From positions 1 through 64,000 of the forward strand of contig NZ_BJNW01000016.1 in the NCBI RefSeq assembly GCF_006539885.1: 64,000 nt of DNA. Direction: 5' to 3'. A program made the position numbers and the translations under genes. Numbering within the stretch: position 1 is the stretch's first letter; the number at the start of each line of letters is the position of its first letter. This document shows, piece after piece, positions 18,174 through 29,669 of the stretch. This DNA comes from Kocuria varians (lineage in GTDB: Bacteria; Actinomycetota; Actinomycetes; Actinomycetales; Micrococcaceae). The notes below the pieces were generated by a model. It worked only from the letters and a program-made list of their open reading frames with translations, was not told the DNA's origin and ran no database searches.

Positions 18174-20288
18174 TCAGGCGTGGTGGCCGCGCGTCTGGGC
18201 GCCCGGGTCCTTCGCGGGCTTGGGCTCCTTGACGGGGGCGTCGCCGCTCGCGCGCAGGCGGCGGTAGTAGTCCTCCGCCTCCGCCTGGCGCTCAGCCTCC
18301 ACCGTGCCCCCGATCTCCGCGCGCAGCAGCTCGGGGGAGAGCCCGAAGGCGTCCACGAGCTCCAGGGAGTACGGGCGCAGCCGGGCGATCAGCCGGTTCA
18401 CGTAGGACTCCAGGGCGCGCCCGCGACGCATCGAGAGACGGCCGTGGGAGAGGTACCACGCGAGGTCCTGCTCGATCAGGTGCAGCCCGAAGAGGTCGCG
18501 CAGCCACGTGAGCACGCGCTTGGTGCCCGGGTCCTCGATCTTCTCCAGACCGGCGGTGAACGCCTCCCACTGCAGCAGCTGTGCGTGCGAGCGGGCGGCC
18601 TCGAGCAGTCGGTTCTGGCTGGTGTTGAACGCGTCGGCCTGCTCGGTGCGGGACTTGCGGGCCACGGCGCGCAGCTCGTCCGCGATGTCGCCGACCATGG
18701 TCTGCACTCGGTCGGTGAGCAGCGCACGCTGGGCCGCCGGGTCGCGCAGGGCGTTGACGGACTTGCGGGAGTCGCCGGTGTCCTGGAACGCCTGGGTCAG
18801 CTTGCGCAACCCGGAGCGGTTGAAACCGGCCTCCGTGGCGCGGTCCGCGACGTAGCGGGCCATGACCCCCACGTCCGCGTTCTTGAACTCGGCGGAGTAG
18901 TCGTTGAGCAGGCGCTTGGCCACGAGCTGCAGCAGGATCGTGTTGTCGCCCTCGAAGGTCACGTACACGTCCAGGTCCGCGCGCAGCTGCACGAAGCGGT
19001 TCTTGGCCATGAACCCTGCGCCGCCGCACGCCTCGCGGCACTCCTGCAGCGTGTCCAGGGCGCTCCACGTGGACATGGGCTTGAACGCCGCGGCCAGGGT
19101 CTCGAGCTCCTGGCGGTTGCCGTCCGAGTCGTCCTCGCCGGAGAAGACCTCGTGGAACTTGTCCAGCAGCTGCTGGTGCGCGAACGTCATCGCGTACGTC
19201 TCCGCGATGCGCGGGATCAGGCGGCGCTGGTGGCGCTGGTAGTCCAGCAGCGTCTGCTCGCGGATGTCCGAGTCGGTGGTGAACTGGCGGCGCTGCTCCG
19301 CGTAGCGCACGGCGATGCTCAGGGCGGCCTGGTTGGCGATGGTCGCGGCACCGTCCAGGGACACGCGGCCCTGCACCAGGGTGCCGATCATCGTGAAGAA
19401 GCGGCGGCCCGGGGAGGGGATGGGGGAGGAGTAGACGCCGTTCTCGTCCACGTCTCCGTACCTGTTGAGCAGGTTGGTGCGGGGCACGCGCACGTGGTCG
19501 AAGTGCAGCCGGCCGTTGTCGATGCCGTTGAGGCCACCCTTGCGGCCGTCGTCCTCGCCGCCCACACCGGGCAGGAACTTGCCGTTCTCGTCCCGCAGCG
19601 GCACGTAGAGGCAGTGCACGCCGTGGTTGGTGCCGTTGACGATCAGCTGCGCGAACACCGTGGCCGCGCGGCCGTGCACCGCGGCGTTGCCCAGGTAGTC
19701 CTTCCACGCCGCCTTGAACGGGGTGTGGATCTCGAACTCGTCCGTCTCCGGGACGTACGTGGCGGTCGTGCCGATCGAGGCGACGTCCGAGCCGTGGCCG
19801 ATCTCCGTCATGGCGAAGGCACCGGGCATGCTCAGGTCCAGGATCGAGGGCAGCCACTTCTGGTGGTGCTCCTCCGTGCCCAGGTTCAGGACGGCCGAGC
19901 CGAACAGGCCCCACTGCACGCCGGACTTGATCTGCAGGGAGGGGTCCGCGAGCACGAGCTCCTCGAACGCGGAGAGGTTGGCGCCGGGGCTCATGGCACC
20001 GCCCACGCTCTCGGGCATCCCCAGGTACTGGGGCCCGGCCTCCGTGAGCAGCTTGAGCTGCTCGAAGGTGACCTTGCGCTGCTCGTCGAAGGACATGTCG
20101 TACTGGGAGTGGAACCGGGGGTCCTCGGCGCGCTTGCGGGCCTCGAGACGGGCCTCGGGCCAGCGGCCCAGCAGGATCCGGCCCAGCTCGGCGGTGTCGA
20201 TGCCGGAGGGGGCGGTGGCGCCCTCCTCCGGGAGGTCCTCGATGCGGTCGGTGTTCGGAATGGTTCCGCTGACCGAAGTGGTGGACAT
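18174..20288 (-). CDS. Acyl-CoA oxidase/dehydrogenase family protein
   Basis: 704 residues from the ATG at 20288 (MSTTSVSGTIPNTDRIEDLP). The length and two extended helical domains fit acyl-CoA oxidases and large FadE proteins rather than 380-residue dehydrogenases. FAD/substrate motifs: MPGAFAMTEIGHGSDVASI, QGRVSLDGAATIANQAAL, RRQFTTDSDIREQTLLDYQ, REACGGAGFMAKNRF and VTFEGDNTILLQLVAKRLL, where the Glu in TFEGDN is the catalytic base. It starts beta-oxidation by making trans-2-enoyl-CoA. It lies just after a TetR gene on its strand and divergent from the thiolase/reductase/hydratase genes. Oxidase versus dehydrogenase chemistry cannot be decided from sequence alone. Confidence 0.88.
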   Translation of the reverse strand: MSTTSVSGTIPNTDRIEDLPEEGATAPSGIDTAELGRILLGRWPEARLEARKRAEDPRFHSQYDMSFDEQRKVTFEQLKLLTEAGPQYLGMPESVGGAMSPGANLSAFEELVLADPSLQIKSGVQWGLFGSAVLNLGTEEHHQKWLPSILDLSMPGAFAMTEIGHGSDVASIGTTATYVPETDEFEIHTPFKAAWKDYLGNAAVHGRAATVFAQLIVNGTNHGVHCLYVPLRDENGKFLPGVGGEDDGRKGGLNGIDNGRLHFDHVRVPRTNLLNRYGDVDENGVYSSPIPSPGRRFFTMIGTLVQGRVSLDGAATIANQAALSIAVRYAEQRRQFTTDSDIREQTLLDYQRHQRRLIPRIAETYAMTFAHQQLLDKFHEVFSGEDDSDGNRQELETLAAAFKPMSTWSALDTLQECREACGGAGFMAKNRFVQLRADLDVYVTFEGDNTILLQLVAKRLLNDYSAEFKNADVGVMARYVADRATEAGFNRSGLRKLTQAFQDTGDSRKSVNALRDPAAQRALLTDRVQTMVGDIADELRAVARKSRTEQADAFNTSQNRLLEAARSHAQLLQWEAFTAGLEKIEDPGTKRVLTWLRDLFGLHLIEQDLAWYLSHGRLSMRRGRALESYVNRLIARLRPYSLELVDAFGLSPELLRAEIGGTVEAERQAEAEDYYRRLRASGDAPVKEPKPAKDPGAQTRGHHA

Positions 20289-20326
20289 GGTGACTCCTGA
20301 GGGGTGTCGCGGACGGACGGGCCGTC

Positions 20327-21013
20327 CTAGGTGAGATCTGGGGCAGGTGTGTCGGTGGGCTCCCCGTGGGAGGAGCCGGGGGCGCCGGCGGGTGCCACGG
20401 GACGCAGCCCCTGCACGGCCCACGCCGTGATGAGGCTGCTCATCCCGTGCCGGTCCGGCAGGCCGGGGGCGTCGCCCTGCGCGAGCCAGGCCTCCCCGGC
20501 GCCGCGGACCATGCCCACGGTGGAGGACGCCCAGCACTGCAGGACGGCGTCCGGCATGGAGCGGTGGCCGTGCAGGCGCACATGCTGCTCCATGAGCAGG
20601 TCGCGGACGGAGTCCACGAAGCGCTCGATCGTGGAGTCTTGCTCGTCCGGGGCCGTGACCACGAAGCGGTAGACCTCCGCGGAGCCGGCCACGGAGCGCA
20701 GGTACTCGGAGACCAGGGCGTGGATCATGGCGGCGAACGTGTCCGCCTCGCTCGCGGCGGCGACCATGCGGCGTCGCATGCGGGTCACGAAGTACTCGCC
20801 CACGGCGGCCTGCACGCCCGCCTTGTCCTTGAAGTAGCGGTAGAACACGGACTTGGACGTGCCGCACGCCGTGGCGATCTCCTCCATGGAGATGGCGGCG
20901 CCGTGCGCGGCCACGGCATCGCGCGCGGCCGTGATCAGCTCGGTGCGCCGCCTGGCGCGGTGGCGCTGCCAGCGGCTGTTCCTGCCGTCCACGGGGGTCG
21001 TGACCTGTTTCAC
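20327..21013 (-). CDS. TetR family regulator of the fatty-acid block
   Basis: 228 residues, GTG at 21013 (VKQVTTPVDGRNSRW). A helix-turn-helix spans residues 22-65: LITAARDAVAAHGAAISMEE, then ACGTSKSVFYRYFKDKAGVQ. The all-helical ligand domain follows, and the last 25 residues form a Pro/Ser-rich tail. It lies 38 bases upstream of the acyl-CoA oxidase on the same strand and divergent from the thiolase operon. It therefore very likely represses both from the intergenic inverted repeats at 21014-21037, with an acyl-CoA as likely inducer (inference from context). Confidence 0.88.
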   Translation of the reverse strand: MKQVTTPVDGRNSRWQRHRARRRTELITAARDAVAAHGAAISMEEIATACGTSKSVFYRYFKDKAGVQAAVGEYFVTRMRRRMVAAASEADTFAAMIHALVSEYLRSVAGSAEVYRFVVTAPDEQDSTIERFVDSVRDLLMEQHVRLHGHRSMPDAVLQCWASSTVGMVRGAGEAWLAQGDAPGLPDRHGMSSLITAWAVQGLRPVAPAGAPGSSHGEPTDTPAPDLT

Positions 21014-21037
21014 GATACCGAGAGTATCAGCTACTCT
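21014..21037. promoter_or_regulatory. Candidate TetR operator
   Basis: Two overlapping inverted repeats, GATAC-N5-GTATC (21014-21028) and AGAGTA-N5-TACTCT (21021-21037), begin right at the TetR start codon and lie 50-70 bases upstream of the thiolase ATG. A protein bound there would block both divergent genes. Confidence 0.5.
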
Positions 21038-21045
21038 GGGTTTTA

Positions 21046-21061
21046 AGTGATCCACGTCGCA
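21046..21061 (+). promoter_or_regulatory. Weak CRP-like site upstream of the thiolase
   Basis: AGTGA-N6-TCGCA differs from TGTGA-N6-TCACA at two bases. It lies 25 bases upstream of the thiolase ATG, next to the TetR operator candidates. Low confidence alone. Confidence 0.25.
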
Positions 21062-21085
21062 CACACCCCTCAGGAGGAACCCCCT

Positions 21086-22450
21086 ATGTCCGAGAACGCC
21101 CAGAACACGAAGCCCCAGACCACCGCCTCGTCCGGAAAGCACGCCTCGAACTCCGTGCGACCCCGTCCCGTGGTGGTCGCGGGCAACCGCATCCCGTTCT
21201 CCCGCGCGGGCGGTGCCTACGCGAACGCGTCCAACCAGGACATGCTCACCGCAGCACTCGACGGCCTCGTGGCCCGCACCGGCATCGCGGGCGAGCGCCT
21301 CGGCGCGGTGGCCGCCGGTGCCGTCATCAAGCACTCCCGCGACTTCAACCTGACCCGCGAGTCCGTGCTGGGCTCCGCGCTGGACCCCGCCACCCCGGCG
21401 TACGACGTCCAGATGGCGTGCGCCACCGGCATGGAGACCGTCAGCTCGATCTCCAACAAGATCCGCCTGGGCCAGATCGAGGCCGGCATCGCCGGTGGTG
21501 TGGACTCGTCCTCGGACGCCCCCATCGCCGTGAGCGAGCGGCTGCGCCACGCCCTGCTGCGCCTGCAGCGCGCCAAGACCACCGCGGAGAAGATCAAGGC
21601 CTTCAAGGGTCTGCGCCCCGGTGACCTGGCGCCGTCCGTGCCCACCTCCGGCGAGCCCCGCACGGGTCTGAGCATGGGTGAGCACCAGGCGATCACCACC
21701 CTGAAGTGGGAGATCACCCGCCTCGCGCAGGACGAGCTGGCCGCGGCGTCGCACAACAACCTCGCCGCCGCCTACGACCGCGGCTTCTTCGACGACCTCA
21801 TCACCCCGTTCAAGGGCCTGTCGAAGGACAACAACATGCGTCCGGGCTCCACCGTGGAGAAGCTGGGCACGCTGAACCCCGTGTTCGGCACGAAGCTCGA
21901 GGGCGAGGCCACCATGACGGCGGGCAACTCCACGCCGCTCACGGACGGTGCCTCCGCCGTGCTGATCACCACGGACGAGTGGGCCTCCGAGAACGGGCTG
22001 ACCCCGCTCGCCGAGGTCGTGGACAGCGAGGCCGCCGCGGTGGACTTCGTGACCGGCAACGAGGGCCTGCTGATGGCCCCGGCCTACGCCGTGCCCCGCC
22101 TGCTGGCGCGCCAGGGCCTCACGCTGGAGGACCTGGACCTCGTGGAGATCCACGAGGCGTTCGCCTCCACCGTGCTCTCGATCATGAAGGCCTGGGAGTC
22201 CCCGGAGTTCTGCAAGGAGCGTCTGGGCCTGGACAAGCCCCTGGGCTCGATCGACCGCAGCAAGCTCAACGTCAACGGTTCCTCGCTGGCCACCGGGCAC
22301 CCGTTCGCCGCGACCGGCGGGCGCATCGTGGCCTCCACGGCCAAGGAGCTCGCCGCGCGCGCCAAGGCGGAGGGCAAGCCGCAGACCGCGCTCATCTCGG
22401 TGTGCGCCGCGGGCGGTCAGGGCGTGGCCATGCTGCTGCGCTCGGCCTGA
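21086..22450 (+). CDS. Acetyl-CoA C-acetyltransferase (thiolase, FadA2/FadI type)
   Basis: 454 residues, ATG at 21086 with AGGAGG at 21072-21077. It performs the last step of beta-oxidation, splitting 3-oxoacyl-CoA with CoA. The nucleophilic Cys112 lies in DVQMACATGME; VEIHEAFAS holds the catalytic His; GHPFAATGGR and VCAAGGQG hold the second His region and the acid/base Cys. The length and a 130-residue loop domain match FadI/FadA2, longer than the 390-residue biosynthetic thiolases. First gene of a thiolase-reductase-hydratase operon. Confidence 0.92.
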   Translation: MSENAQNTKPQTTASSGKHASNSVRPRPVVVAGNRIPFSRAGGAYANASNQDMLTAALDGLVARTGIAGERLGAVAAGAVIKHSRDFNLTRESVLGSALDPATPAYDVQMACATGMETVSSISNKIRLGQIEAGIAGGVDSSSDAPIAVSERLRHALLRLQRAKTTAEKIKAFKGLRPGDLAPSVPTSGEPRTGLSMGEHQAITTLKWEITRLAQDELAAASHNNLAAAYDRGFFDDLITPFKGLSKDNNMRPGSTVEKLGTLNPVFGTKLEGEATMTAGNSTPLTDGASAVLITTDEWASENGLTPLAEVVDSEAAAVDFVTGNEGLLMAPAYAVPRLLARQGLTLEDLDLVEIHEAFASTVLSIMKAWESPEFCKERLGLDKPLGSIDRSKLNVNGSSLATGHPFAATGGRIVASTAKELAARAKAEGKPQTALISVCAAGGQGVAMLLRSA

Positions 22451-22500
22451 GCACCCGCACGGCAACCGCGAGACGACGAGAGATCTGGGAGAGAAGAACA

Positions 22501-23880
22501 GTGACGGACACATACCTCGACATGGTGAACTCGGGGCTGGGCAAGCAGCTGGCGAGCAAGCTCGGCCTGCCCCGCCCGGTCACCCTGCGGCGCTTCAAGG
22601 CCGGGGCGGACTTCCCGGACGGCTCCGTGCTGGTGCTCGGCAAGGGCCGGGCCGGCGACGCCGCCGCGAAGGACCTGCTCGCGTGGAACCTCGACGTGCG
22701 CCGCACGGCGCAGGACGTGGACCGCGTGGGCGCGGTGGTCATCGACTACACGGAGGCCGAGAGCCCCGCGCAGCTCGGCGGCCCCGCCCTGGAGCTCGCC
22801 TCGGCGCTGCGCAAGCTGCGCCCCGGCGGACGCGTGATCACGCTGTCCCGGCCGGCGCTCGGGATCGGTACCGGGGCGGCGTCGGGCGCGGCGGGCTCCG
22901 AGGCACTGAGCCCCGCGGTCTCCGCGGCGCGCCAGGGTGCCGTGGGCATCCTGCGCTCCGTGGCGCAGGAGATGCGCGGCGGCGTGACCGCCAACGGCGT
23001 GCTGATCGCGGACGGCGTGGCCGTGGACGCCCCGAGCGTCACCGGTGCCATCCGCTTCTTCCTCTCCGGGCGCAGCGCGTACGTGGACGGGCAGTTCCTG
23101 ACCGTGGGTGACGACCGCGGCGACGCCGGTCTGGACTGGGACCACCCGGTCGCGGGCAAGGTGGCCGTGGTCACCGGTGCCGCGCGAGGCATCGGCGAGC
23201 AGGTCACCCGCACGCTGGCCGCCTCCGGCGCCACCGTGATCCCCGTGGACGTGCCCATGGCCGGTGACGCGCTCACGAAGCTCGCCAACGAGCTGCGCGT
23301 GCCCGCCCTGCAGCTGGACGTGACCGACCCGCAGGCCGGGCAGAAGATCCTGGACCTGGTGACGGCGCGCTACGGCCGCCTGGACCTGGTGGTGCACAAC
23401 GCCGGCATCACCCGGGACAAGATGCTCGCCAACATGGACCAGGCCAAGTGGGACTCGGTCATCGCGGTGAACATCGAGTCGCAGCTGCGCATCAACGAGA
23501 CGCTGCTGGCCTCCGAGGACCTCGGTGCCGCTCCGCGCATCGTGTGCCTGGCCTCCACGAGCGGCGTGGCGGGCAACCGGGGCCAGACCAACTACGCGGC
23601 CTCTAAGGCGGGCGTAATCGGTCTGGTGGCGGCCACCGCGCCGCTGATCGCCGCCAAGGGTGGAACCATCAACGCCGTGGCACCGGGCTTCATCGAGTCG
23701 GACATGACCGCCAAGATCCCGGCCGCGCGCCGCCAGATCTCACGGCGCCTGAACTCGCTGCAGCAGGGCGGGCTCCCGGTGGACGTGGCCCAGGCCATCA
23801 CGTTCCTGCTCTCGGACGCCGCCGGCGGCATCAACGGCCAGACGCTGCGCGTGTGCGGCCAGAGCCTGGTGGGGGCGTGA
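22501..23880 (+). CDS. fabG4: High-molecular-weight 3-oxoacyl-CoA/ACP reductase (FabG4 type)
   Basis: 459 residues, GTG at 22501 with GGGAGAAG ahead. Two domains: residues 1-215 are a degenerate Rossmann-like domain (GSVLVLGKGRAGDAAAKDLL) that has lost the catalytic set; residues 218-459 are a full SDR ketoreductase with the NAD loop VAVVTGAARGIGEQV, LVVHNAGITRDKMLANM, the Ser in CLASTSGVAGNRGQ and the YxxxK in TNYAASKAGVI. This is the layout of Rv0242c (FabG4), an NADH-dependent 3-oxoacyl-CoA reductase. It lies between the thiolase and the MaoC hydratase, as in M. tuberculosis Rv0241c-Rv0243. Confidence 0.9.
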   Translation: MTDTYLDMVNSGLGKQLASKLGLPRPVTLRRFKAGADFPDGSVLVLGKGRAGDAAAKDLLAWNLDVRRTAQDVDRVGAVVIDYTEAESPAQLGGPALELASALRKLRPGGRVITLSRPALGIGTGAASGAAGSEALSPAVSAARQGAVGILRSVAQEMRGGVTANGVLIADGVAVDAPSVTGAIRFFLSGRSAYVDGQFLTVGDDRGDAGLDWDHPVAGKVAVVTGAARGIGEQVTRTLAASGATVIPVDVPMAGDALTKLANELRVPALQLDVTDPQAGQKILDLVTARYGRLDLVVHNAGITRDKMLANMDQAKWDSVIAVNIESQLRINETLLASEDLGAAPRIVCLASTSGVAGNRGQTNYAASKAGVIGLVAATAPLIAAKGGTINAVAPGFIESDMTAKIPAARRQISRRLNSLQQGGLPVDVAQAITFLLSDAAGGINGQTLRVCGQSLVGA

Positions 23881-23884
23881 TCGC

Positions 23885-27476
<3,592 letters not shown>

Positions 27477-27483
27477 GCGCGGC

Positions 27484-28341
27484 GTGTCGCAGGCACTGGA
27501 GGGGCTCGGCCCCGGATCGGACGAGCTCGAGGAGCTGCTGCGGGTGGCCCTCGAGGCCGCGGCGGCGGGTGCGCAGGTGCTGCGCGGCCGGGACGCGGAT
27601 GCCCTGAACGCGGTGAACAAGAGCTCGGAGGGGGACTGGGTCACGGCCTTCGACGTCGCCGCGGAGGACGCCGTGAGCGCGGTGCTGCGCAGACGCCGCC
27701 CGTACGACGCCGTCACGGGGGAGGAGTCCGGAACCCACGTCCCGGCACACCGCTCCGGGGTGCGGTGGTCGGTGGACCCCCTGGACGGGACCACCAACTT
27801 CATCCGGGACATCGTCTACTACGCGACCTCTGTGGCCGCGTGCGACGAGCACGGCAACTGGCTCGTGGGCGTGGTGGACGCGCCCGCGCTGGGCCGGATC
27901 TACTACGCGGTGGCCGGGCTCGGCGCGTGGGTGCGCCGTGACGGCCGGGACACGAGGCTGGGTGGTCCGGTGCCCGGGCGCGGCGGCGCGCTCTACGGCA
28001 CCGGTTTCTCGTACGACGCCGCCACGCGCCGCGAGCAGTTCGGCGCCTTCCTGGACACCATGGAGCACTTCTCGGACATGCGCCGGCTGGGAGCGGCCTC
28101 ACTGGATCTGTGCATGGTGGCTGACGGAACCCTGGACGGGTACTCGGAACGAGGGCTGCACGAGCACGACTGGGCAGCCGGCGCCCTGATCGCCCACGAG
28201 GCCGGGGCGCGGGTGGAGCGCCCCGATCTGCCGCCTCCGCCGGCACTGTGTGAGGAACCGCACGGGGAGGCCAGTGCGATGGTGAACGCCTACGAGAAGG
28301 CCCGCGTGGCCAGTGTGATCGCGGCCTGGGCGGCGCACTGA
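27484..28341 (+). CDS. Inositol monophosphatase family protein
   Basis: 285 residues, GTG at 27484, seven bases after the ligA stop. A Mg-dependent sugar-phosphate phosphatase: metal-site motifs are GEESGTH (first Glu), WSVDPLDGTTNFI and the C-terminal HEHDWAAGALIAHEAGA. Possible substrates are inositol-1-phosphate, histidinol phosphate or fructose bisphosphate. In actinobacteria inositol phosphatase feeds mycothiol synthesis, but nothing in the context fixes the substrate. Probably co-transcribed with ligA. Confidence 0.88.
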   Translation: MSQALEGLGPGSDELEELLRVALEAAAAGAQVLRGRDADALNAVNKSSEGDWVTAFDVAAEDAVSAVLRRRRPYDAVTGEESGTHVPAHRSGVRWSVDPLDGTTNFIRDIVYYATSVAACDEHGNWLVGVVDAPALGRIYYAVAGLGAWVRRDGRDTRLGGPVPGRGGALYGTGFSYDAATRREQFGAFLDTMEHFSDMRRLGAASLDLCMVADGTLDGYSERGLHEHDWAAGALIAHEAGARVERPDLPPPPALCEEPHGEASAMVNAYEKARVASVIAAWAAH

Positions 28342-28770
28342 GCGGTGTATATCACACCGTTATGCATCGGCTATCACCCTGTTACACAGGCGTGACCGCT
28401 CCGTGAGGTTGACCCGTTCGCAACGGGTGCCCTAGCGTGTCACGAGTTGAGGGGCCTGAGGCCCTGAAACCCGCCACAGACTGGGGTTGTCCCCAGAAGT
28501 GGCATAACGAACGTGTAACACCGGGCTTGTCGAAGCGTGGAATGTTACGCTATCGTTATCAACAACTTCCTCAGCGGACTTTCGTGAACGGAAGTTCGCT
28601 ACCGGTGCCACTGATCCGTGGTGCTGGACTGTGCTGGATGCTGCTGCAACACCGTACGTCGTCTAGATGGCAGCATTCCGTAGTTTCTACCCCTAAACCG
28701 AACAGTCAAGGGTAGACGACGGCGCGAAGACCCCCGGGGACGGGAGCGAGCGTAGGTGGCCTTACGGAGC
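28342..28770 (+). promoter_or_regulatory. Long structured leader of rpf
   Basis: 429 bases with no gene. Several stems are visible: GCCAC/GTGGC enclosing CTGGGG-TTGT-CCCCAG (about 28472-28504), GCGGACTTTCG/CGGAAGTTCGC (28574-28598, with G-U pairs), CCGGTGCCAC/GTGGTGCTGG (about 28600-28627), and a long-range CGTCGTCTA/TAGACGACG pairing closing a loop of about 50 bases before the gene. It looks like a regulatory RNA leader. rpf genes elsewhere can be under c-di-AMP (ydaO) riboswitches, but I could not see that core here. Class unknown. Confidence 0.5.
28409..28438 (+). promoter_or_regulatory. rpf promoter with embedded operator
   Basis: TTGACC (28409-28414) and TAGCGT (28433-28438) are 18 bases apart. 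ACCCGTT-CGC-AACGGGT (28412-28428), a perfect 7-bp inverted repeat, occupies the -35/spacer region and could be a repressor site. If used, the transcript has a leader of about 330 bases. Confidence 0.5.
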
Positions 28771-29490
28771 ATGATGAAGACTTCAACCGCTATTCGCCGT
28801 GGTGCCGCTGCTGTCGTGATGGGTGGCGTGGCCGTCGGTGCCTTCGCCGTTCCCGCCAACGCCGCTCCGAGCCTCGACGCGATCAAGCAGTGCGAGTCCG
28901 GCGGAAACTACCAGGCGCTCAACGCGTCCTCGGGCGCTTCCGGTGCCTACCAGTTCCTCGACAGCACCTGGCGGAGCATGTCCCAGGCCGCTAACTACGC
29001 CCACGCGGCGGATGCGCCCGCTGCCGTTCAGGATGCTGCTGCGGCTGAGCTCATGGCCCGCTCCGGCGCCAGCCAGTGGGAGTGCTCCTCGATGATCTCC
29101 TCGGGCTCGTACTCCGCCCCGGCCGCCGCCGCGTCGGTGTCCACGCAGTCCTCCTCCGTGCAGGAAGCCGCTCCGGTTCAGCAGGCTGCCCCCGTGCAGC
29201 AGGCCGCTCCGGTTCAGCAGGCTGCCCCCGTGCAGCAGGCCGCTCCGGTGGAGCAGGCCGCTCCCGTGGCCCAGGCTCCGGCCGTGGAGTACTCCGCTCC
29301 CGCCGCCCCGGTGCAGCAGGCTGCTCCGGCCGCCGGCACCTACACCGTGCAGGCCGGCGACACGCTGGGCACGATCGCCAACAAGCTGGGCGTCAACGGC
29401 GGCTGGGAGGCCCTGTACGCGGCCAACTCCGGCTCCGTGGCCGACGCCAACCTGATCTTCACGGGTCAGGTGCTGAACATCCCCGCCTGA
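28771..29490 (+). CDS. rpf: Resuscitation-promoting factor with LysM domain
   Basis: 239 residues from ATG 28771 (28774 is also possible). Secreted muralytic enzyme that wakes dormant cells. A signal peptide ends near FAVPANA|AP. The Rpf (lysozyme-like transglycosylase) domain covers residues 33-110: IKQCESGGNYQALNASSG with catalytic Glu42, GAYQFLDSTWRSM, and Cys residues at 41 and in QWECSSM that should form a disulfide. Then comes a Pro/Ala/Gln spacer of six-residue AAPVQQ repeats, and a C-terminal LysM (TYTVQAGDTLGTIANKLGVN to IFTGQVLNIP) that binds peptidoglycan. The same layout as Micrococcus luteus Rpf. Confidence 0.93.
   Translation: MMKTSTAIRRGAAAVVMGGVAVGAFAVPANAAPSLDAIKQCESGGNYQALNASSGASGAYQFLDSTWRSMSQAANYAHAADAPAAVQDAAAAELMARSGASQWECSSMISSGSYSAPAAAASVSTQSSSVQEAAPVQQAAPVQQAAPVQQAAPVQQAAPVEQAAPVAQAPAVEYSAPAAPVQQAAPAAGTYTVQAGDTLGTIANKLGVNGGWEALYAANSGSVADANLIFTGQVLNIPA
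29167..29274 (+). repeat. 18-base tandem repeats encoding AAPVQQ
   Basis: Six 18-base units run from 29167 to 29274. The first four are two exact copies of a 36-base double unit (29167-29202 and 29203-29238); the last two have drifted to AAPVEQ and AAPVAQ. A stray copy lies at about 29305-29330. They encode the spacer between the Rpf and LysM domains and can change number by slippage. Confidence 0.85.
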
Positions 29491-29555
29491 TTCCAGGCAC
29501 TCGTCCGCACGGACGAACCGGGCGTGACGCCGATCTGATCGGTGCCGCATCCTGA

Positions 29556-29597
29556 GAAGAACCCCATCCTCGCCGTCCGGCGGGGGTGGGGTTCTTC
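29556..29597. terminator. Terminator between rpf and ptrB
   Basis: GAAGAACCCCA (29556-29566) pairs with TGGGGTTCTTC (29587-29597), an 11-bp stem whose right arm ends T-rich. It lies between two convergent genes. A smaller stem, TCGTCCG/CGGACGA, lies just after the rpf stop (about 29504-29519). Confidence 0.7.
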
Positions 29598-29669
29598 GCA
29601 TCCGCGGGCCTCGGCTCCTCCGCCGTGCCCTCGACGTGACGAGGCGCCCCGCGGCGTCGGCGCTGGGAC

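Noticed and set aside
28342-28770. c-di-AMP (ydaO) riboswitch before rpf
   Set aside because: The expected conserved core could not be found by eye; kept only as an unclassified structured leader.
29167-29274. CRISPR or non-coding satellite
   Set aside because: The repeats keep the rpf reading frame and encode a Pro/Ala/Gln spacer.
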